A DNA stretch of 64,000 bases from NCBI GenBank assembly GCA_944358705.1, contig CALVRR010000002.1:32394-96393 (forward strand). The letters run 5' to 3'. The notes beneath the pieces are model-generated. The model was not told the origin of the DNA and made no database searches. It saw nothing but the letters and a program-made list of their open reading frames with translations. The position numbers were made by a program, and so were the translations under genes. How positions within the stretch are numbered: the stretch's first letter is position 1; every line of letters begins with the position of its first letter. Shown piece by piece: positions 60,239 to 64,000 of this stretch. The stretch comes from an uncultured Bacilli bacterium (GTDB lineage: Bacteria; Bacillota_I; Bacilli_A; RF39; UBA660).

Positions 60239-60931
60239 ATGCAAGAATTAAAAATTTTAAGTATGGATTTGAAAAATTCTAATAATATCTTTCGTTGTTC
60301 AAGAAAGATGAGAAGTGTTGAGGGGAGAGTAGAGAGTATTTTTTCTTGGATTCAAAATGATACTGCTACTACTAAGGAACCTTTTTCGGTTATTATGTTA
60401 CAAGGATGGGATGCACAAGCTATTGGGTCTAGGTTAGCTCGTCATTTAAATTATAGATTTTATGCGGCTAGTGATAATCCTTCGGCTATTTTAACACTTA
60501 GAGATGAAACTAAGCTTCATATTGCAGCTTTAGGTGATGTGGCTGACTTTGGTAATAGTGTTGTTATTCCTACTAAGGAAAAGGATTATTTGACACTATT
60601 TTCGGTGATGGTAACGGATTCTAAGAAAGCGAAAGAGTTTTCGGATATTTTTGGAAAATGTGTAAACCCTTATTCGCCAAGTTTTTCTAAATATCAGATT
60701 GTTGGTGGAACTTTTTCATCTAGGAAAGATGTTGATAGTATTACTGATAATTATCATTTGATGGATTTGTCTTTGGAAGAGGGGGATTTTTCTTTCTATC
60801 AAAGTTCATTCGTTCATACTATTTTATTATCTAATGCGATTGGATATACAGATGTTAAAAAAGAAGATAACTTAGTAAAACGGATGGTTTTAAAAAATTC
60901 TCCTATTGGTTCTAGAGTTTCTTATAAATAG
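60239..60931 (+). CDS. Degenerate endonuclease/exonuclease/phosphatase-fold protein (copy 1)
   Basis: A 230-aa protein. The frame is open into the dedA-like gene, but GGAGG lies just before the ATG at 60239. The order of motifs follows the EEP (exonuclease III/sphingomyelinase) fold: an N-terminal ILSMDLKNSNN strand, VIMLQGWDAQ where EEP enzymes have a catalytic ILLQE Glu, YQIVGGTFSS in place of GGDFN, and a C-terminal LSNAIGYTDV and NSPIGSRVSY in place of the SDHxPV His. All catalytic residues are therefore replaced, suggesting a pseudoenzyme (inference). Paralogue of the next gene. Confidence 0.65.
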   Translation: MQELKILSMDLKNSNNIFRCSRKMRSVEGRVESIFSWIQNDTATTKEPFSVIMLQGWDAQAIGSRLARHLNYRFYAASDNPSAILTLRDETKLHIAALGDVADFGNSVVIPTKEKDYLTLFSVMVTDSKKAKEFSDIFGKCVNPYSPSFSKYQIVGGTFSSRKDVDSITDNYHLMDLSLEEGDFSFYQSSFVHTILLSNAIGYTDVKKEDNLVKRMVLKNSPIGSRVSYK

Positions 60932-60974
60932 CATTGTTTTTTGTATTTAGTAATAATATTTTATAGGTGATGAT

Positions 60975-61640
60975 ATGAAAAAAATAAATATTGTGAGTAT
61001 GGATTTTACTGGTCCGAAAAAGCTTTGTTGTGCTAGAAAAAGAGCTTCTCAAGAACAGGAGATGATGAAAATTGCATCATCTTATCTTCATAGTGAGAGA
61101 AAACATTCTCCTATTATTTTATTGCAAGGAGATGGTCTAGAGTCTAGGATGAGAAAGATTGATAGATCTTCTTCGTTTCGCGTATATATGGACTCTGATA
61201 CTGCTTCGGCTATTTTAATACCAAGAGAGTATAATGTTGTTGACTGGGTCTCTTTTCCTGGTATTGGTAGTGCTGTTGTTGTTCCTGAAGCTAATCATTA
61301 TTTATCTTTGTTTTCCGTTTCTTTGACGAAAAAGAAAGAATTAGGAAGGTTTCAGGAGTTTTATCAATCTTTCTGTGTTCCTGAGAATCTATCGTATACA
61401 AAATATCAAATTGTTGGTGGTAGCTTTCCTTCGAAAGAAGATTTGGTAAATTTTTCTGATGCTTGTAGTTTAACGGATATTTCCTCTTATTTTCATTCTA
61501 GTTCTGCTGAACTTCAAGATGATCGATATTCTATTTTGTTATCTAGTGATATGTCTTATTCTGATACAACTAGACAGACTGGTCTTGTAAAAGCGAAATA
61601 TCTTAAGCATTGTCCTATTTCTACTAAAATTAAATTTTAG
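60975..61640 (+). CDS. Degenerate endonuclease/exonuclease/phosphatase-fold protein (copy 2)
   Basis: A 221-aa paralogue of the preceding gene, with AGGTGATG before the ATG. It keeps the same landmarks: IVSMDFTGPKK, CARKRASQEQEM, IILLQGDGLESRM, NHYLSLFSVSL, YQIVGGSFPSKEDL, ILLSSDMSYSDT and KHCPISTKIKF. As in copy 1 the expected Glu, Asp and His of the active site are absent. The KYQIVGG-x-F segment is the most conserved stretch between the two. Tandem copy, 43 nt apart. Function unknown. Confidence 0.65.
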   Translation: MKKINIVSMDFTGPKKLCCARKRASQEQEMMKIASSYLHSERKHSPIILLQGDGLESRMRKIDRSSSFRVYMDSDTASAILIPREYNVVDWVSFPGIGSAVVVPEANHYLSLFSVSLTKKKELGRFQEFYQSFCVPENLSYTKYQIVGGSFPSKEDLVNFSDACSLTDISSYFHSSSAELQDDRYSILLSSDMSYSDTTRQTGLVKAKYLKHCPISTKIKF

Positions 61641-61697
61641 TTTTTCTTGTTTTTTTCTAGTTTATGTTATTATAGTTCATACGAAGGGGGAATACTT

Positions 61698-62129
61698 ATG
61701 GAGAAAAATGATTCGTTAAGAAAGAATATGGTTCGTTCTGTAAAGTTGGTTGCTAATAGCGTATCTTTGGAAGAATTAGATCTTATTGTTACAGATACTG
61801 TCTTAAACTGGACGATGGAAGATTTTTTTCTTAGTATGAGTGATGATTATAATTCTTGTATAGAGCTTTCTAGGAAATTACAGGATGGTCATTTATCTTC
61901 TTCAAAAAGAGATTATTTTGAAAATGTAAAATCACTATATACTAGAAATTTGTCTCAGAGTTATCAAGCTTATCATGTTTTTTCAAGACTTAATGATATG
62001 AGAGGAAATGTTTTTGAAGTACCAGATGGGTTTGATCAAAACGTTTATCATTTGTTACGTCAGGAAAATTATTCGGTTCCTTCTCCTCAAAATAAAGAGA
62101 ATGGTGCTGTTTTTCAAAAAGGAACTTAA
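61698..62129 (+). CDS. Small soluble orphan protein (143 aa)
   Basis: The start is the ATG at 61698, with AAGGGGG spaced well; the frame extends back to 61647 without a binding site. The product is helical, starting NDSLRKNMVRSVKLVANS, with YNSCIELSRKLQDG in the middle and a low-complexity end. No recognised motif. The stop overlaps a terminator. It may belong with the two preceding endonuclease-fold paralogues, but there is no evidence beyond position. Confidence 0.65.
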   Translation: MEKNDSLRKNMVRSVKLVANSVSLEELDLIVTDTVLNWTMEDFFLSMSDDYNSCIELSRKLQDGHLSSSKRDYFENVKSLYTRNLSQSYQAYHVFSRLNDMRGNVFEVPDGFDQNVYHLLRQENYSVPSPQNKENGAVFQKGT

Positions 62130-62144
62130 TTGTTCTTTTTTTTT
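62116..62144 (+). terminator. Intrinsic terminator overlapping a stop codon
   Basis: Stem AAAAGGAAC and GTTCTTTTT with one G-U pair around a 6-nt loop containing the TAA stop, followed by a T-run. Confidence 0.75.
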
Positions 62145-62146
62145 GC

Positions 62147-62175
62147 TTGACAAATGACAGGGTGTCATATATAAT
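62147..62175 (+). promoter_or_regulatory. Promoter of the tetR-ABC operon
   Basis: TTGACA (62147-62152), 17-nt spacer and TATAAT (62170-62175). The spacer is filled by a 15-bp palindrome and a second copy of the palindrome lies downstream of the -10. Confidence 0.88.
62154..62168. promoter_or_regulatory. TetR operator 1
   Basis: Perfect palindrome ATGACAGGGTGTCAT occupying the spacer between the -35 and -10 boxes. A bound repressor would exclude RNA polymerase. Confidence 0.8.
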
Positions 62176-62184
62176 GGATAAGTG

Positions 62185-62201
62185 TATGACAACCTGTCAT
62201 A
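62185..62201. promoter_or_regulatory. TetR operator 2
   Basis: TATGACAACCTGTCATA, with the same ATGACA-N3-TGTCAT core as operator 1, centred 32 bp (about three helical turns) downstream, at the expected transcription start. Confidence 0.8.
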
Positions 62202-62224
62202 TCAAAAGTGAGGATGGTGATACC

Positions 62225-62821
62225 ATGCCTAGTCAAACATTTTTAAATTTAGATTCTAGTAAACAAAAAAAATTATTAGATGCTGCCATGAATGAGTTTT
62301 CTAGAGTATCTTATACCGATGCTTCTATTAATCAGATTATTCAAAACGCAGGAATTTCTAGGGGGAGTTTTTATACTTATTTTGTAGATAAAGACGATTT
62401 GTTTGGTTATTTATTAGAATTAAATAAGAAAAAAGTTTTTGTTTTGACTAAGGAAGTATTTGTTTCTTGTGGAGGAGATATTAGAACTTCTTTTTTAATG
62501 CTTTATGATACTTTTACAAAAGAAATAGAAGCTTATATGTTATCTAGATTTTTAAAAAATATATTTATTTATTTTAATATTTATCGAGAGAGGTTTGAAA
62601 GACCGGGACATGCTTTATTTCTTTATGTACAAGATTTTATTTCTACGGAACATATTCGTTCGGATGATTTAGAATTTGTTTTTCATTTATTTATGCATAA
62701 TTTATTTGTTAGTATTACTGAAGCAGTAAAAAGTAATAATATTTCTGGTATTAGGGAACAATATGAAAATAAGATTAATATACTATGTTATGGAATTTAT
62801 AAGGAGGAGAAAGGATGTTAA
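62225..62821 (+). CDS. TetR/AcrR-family transcriptional regulator
   Basis: A 198-aa repressor. The frame is open from 62147, but that would overlap the promoter; the ATG at 62225 has GGATGGTG upstream. The N-terminal helix-turn-helix is typical of TetR: LLDAAMNEFSRVSYTDASIN, IIQNAGISRGSFYTYFVDKD. The C-terminal ligand-binding part is helical (SRFLKNIFIYFNIYRERFER). It overlaps the ABC exporter start by 7 nt and very likely autoregulates the operon by binding the two palindromes upstream. The effector is unknown, probably an exported drug or toxic compound. Confidence 0.92.
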   Translation: MPSQTFLNLDSSKQKKLLDAAMNEFSRVSYTDASINQIIQNAGISRGSFYTYFVDKDDLFGYLLELNKKKVFVLTKEVFVSCGGDIRTSFLMLYDTFTKEIEAYMLSRFLKNIFIYFNIYRERFERPGHALFLYVQDFISTEHIRSDDLEFVFHLFMHNLFVSITEAVKSNNISGIREQYENKINILCYGIYKEEKGC

Positions 62822-64000
62822 AAGTTTTTAAGTATTTGAAAAGTTCTATTTTTTCTGTTTTAGCAATCATCTTATTACTTTTTGTACAAGCTTATTTAGA
62901 TTTAACATTACCAGACTATACGTCTAAAATAGTTAATGTCGGTGTACAACAGGGTGGAATTGAAAATGCTTCGATTGAGAAAATAGGCGAAGATACCTTA
63001 AATAAGTTAGTTTTGTTTATGGATGATAAAGATCAAAAGTATATCTTAAATCATTATGAAAAGACAGATACTTATAAAGGTGAAGGTATTTATTCGTTAA
63101 AAGAAGATACCAATACTGATAAGGTTAGTTCTATTATGGCTCGACCTATGTTAATTGTTAGCTATGCTAATCAAGAACAGAAAAAATCTGCAGATGGAGA
63201 TGTCGTTTCTTTTGATTTGCCTGAGGGTGTTGATTTGTATCAAGCCCTTCGTATGATGGATAGTTCTGCTCGAGAAAAGATGTTAGGGGATATTGATAAA
63301 AAGATTAAAGATATTCCAGATACTATTGTTGATCAAGCTGCTGTTAGTTATGTAAAAACGGAATATCAGAGAATTGGTGTTGATACCGATCATATTCAAA
63401 CTATGTATATTTTTAAAGTTGGACTTATTATGTTAGGAATAGCTTTTGCTGCTATGGCGGATGGTATTCTAATTGTATTTATTGGTTCTCGTATGGCTGC
63501 AAGACTTGCGAAAACACTTCGTCATAAAGTATTTACGAAGGTCGTTGGATTTTCTAAAAATGAGATTAAGACTTATGGACAGTCTTCTTTGATTACTAGA
63601 ACTACTAACGATGTTCAACAAGTTCAAATGGTTGTTGTGTTCTTGTTCCGTGTTGTTTTCTTTGCTCCAATTATAGGTATTGGTGGAGTTATGAAAGCTA
63701 TGAATACAAATGCGGACATGACCTATATTATTGCAATTGCAGTTCTTTCTATTTTAGCAGTAGTTATTGTATTGTTTGCGATTGCTATGCCTAAGTTTAA
63801 TCGAGTACAAAAGTTAATCGATAAATTAAACTTAGTTACTCGTGAAATTTTATCTGGGCTTCCAGTTATTCGTGCTTTTTCTAATGAAGGTCATGAAGAA
63901 GAAAGATTCGAAGAAGCAAATAACCGTCTTACTAAAGTTAACTTATTTATTAATCGTGCCATGAGTTTTATGATGCCTATTATGATGCTTGTTATGAACT
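62815..64000 (+). CDS. ABC multidrug exporter, permease-ATPase type (3' end outside window)
   Basis: The frame is open from ATG 62815 (AGGAGGAG upstream, overlapping tetR by 7 nt) to the window end: 395 codons. It begins LKVFKYLKSSIFSVLAIILL and FVQAYLDLTLPDYTSKIVNV, the first membrane helix of type I exporters. A ~150-residue extracytoplasmic insert precedes the second helix (VGLIMLGIAFAAMADGILIV); such inserts are known in this Firmicutes exporter family. Conserved intracellular-loop sequences follow: TYGQSSLITRTTNDVQQVQM and REILSGLPVIRAFSNEGHEE. The nucleotide-binding domain lies beyond the window. Many such exporters are heterodimers with a second gene following. Confidence 0.88.
   Translation, partial: MLKVFKYLKSSIFSVLAIILLLFVQAYLDLTLPDYTSKIVNVGVQQGGIENASIEKIGEDTLNKLVLFMDDKDQKYILNHYEKTDTYKGEGIYSLKEDTNTDKVSSIMARPMLIVSYANQEQKKSADGDVVSFDLPEGVDLYQALRMMDSSAREKMLGDIDKKIKDIPDTIVDQAAVSYVKTEYQRIGVDTDHIQTMYIFKVGLIMLGIAFAAMADGILIVFIGSRMAARLAKTLRHKVFTKVVGFSKNEIKTYGQSSLITRTTNDVQQVQMVVVFLFRVVFFAPIIGIGGVMKAMNTNADMTYIIAIAVLSILAVVIVLFAIAMPKFNRVQKLIDKLNLVTREILSGLPVIRAFSNEGHEEERFEEANNRLTKVNLFINRAMSFMMPIMMLVMN

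Noticed and set aside
1..64000. Mycoplasma-type code with TGA read as Trp
   Set aside because: Several clear genes (rsmD, the ylbE-like gene, the Smr gene) end in TGA at the expected family lengths, and Trp is encoded by TGG throughout.
1..64000. CRISPR arrays, insertion sequences or prophage modules
   Set aside because: No regularly spaced repeats, transposase, integrase or phage structural motif was seen on either strand.

Overview
The window is AT-rich bacterial DNA that uses the standard genetic code: TGA is a stop at the ends of the rsmD, ylbE-like and Smr genes. Its core genes point to a low-GC Gram-positive (Bacilli-like) bacterium. These include hrcA-grpE-dnaK-dnaJ under CIRCE operators, parE-parC, ylbD-ylbE-ylbF-rsmD, RNase HIII, CvpA, RecD2, MtaB and pyruvate phosphate dikinase. 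The many orphan paralogous families and low-complexity surface proteins resemble small-genome uncultured gut Bacilli (RF39/CAG-type lineages). That placement is inference, because no rRNA gene is present.

Layout. 1-4.3 kb: a helical protein, mtaB, a small acidic protein, recD2 and an unlisted 55-aa membrane peptide. 4.4-13.8 kb: six related genes of unknown function on both strands, three with soluble N-termini and three with membrane-anchored N-termini, followed by another two-helix membrane protein. 14-18.4 kb: topoisomerase IV. 18.7-23.6 kb: an orphan gene, the ylbDEF-rsmD block, and a prepilin-like glycine-rich/ricin-lectin surface protein. 23.65-28.4 kb: the heat-shock operon. 28.6-36.7 kb: small membrane proteins, an XRE-membrane regulator, orphans, an ankyrin-like protein and rnhC. 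36.8-42.1 kb: cvpA, an M19 dipeptidase, trxA, and three paralogous beta-helix-like genes with copies of the trxA 3' end/terminator among them. 42.1-47.4 kb: ppdK, a second ankyrin-like protein, a PfkB kinase and a stand-alone Smr protein. 47.5-52.1 kb: two large envelope proteins and an orphan. 52.1-53.1 kb: an SDR oxidoreductase. 53.3-57 kb: a ClpX-like AAA+ ATPase with a new N-terminal region and two orphans. 57-62.1 kb: tRNA-Glu(CUC), an AT-rich island ORF, CorA, DedA and two degenerate endonuclease/phosphatase-fold proteins. 62.1-64 kb: a TetR regulator with two tandem operators and an ABC exporter cut by the window end.

The housekeeping genes form short operons closed by compact terminators, many of which overlap stop codons or serve convergent genes. 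Lineage-specific paralogous families sit between them: the 4.4-12.8 kb cluster, the beta-helix trio, the ankyrin pair, the YcxB-like pair and the endonuclease-fold pair. The best candidates for an undescribed system are the 4.4-12.8 kb modular family and the ClpX-like ATPase with its neighbours. No CRISPR array, insertion sequence, prophage or rRNA operon was seen. No gene-free stretch exceeds 300 bases.
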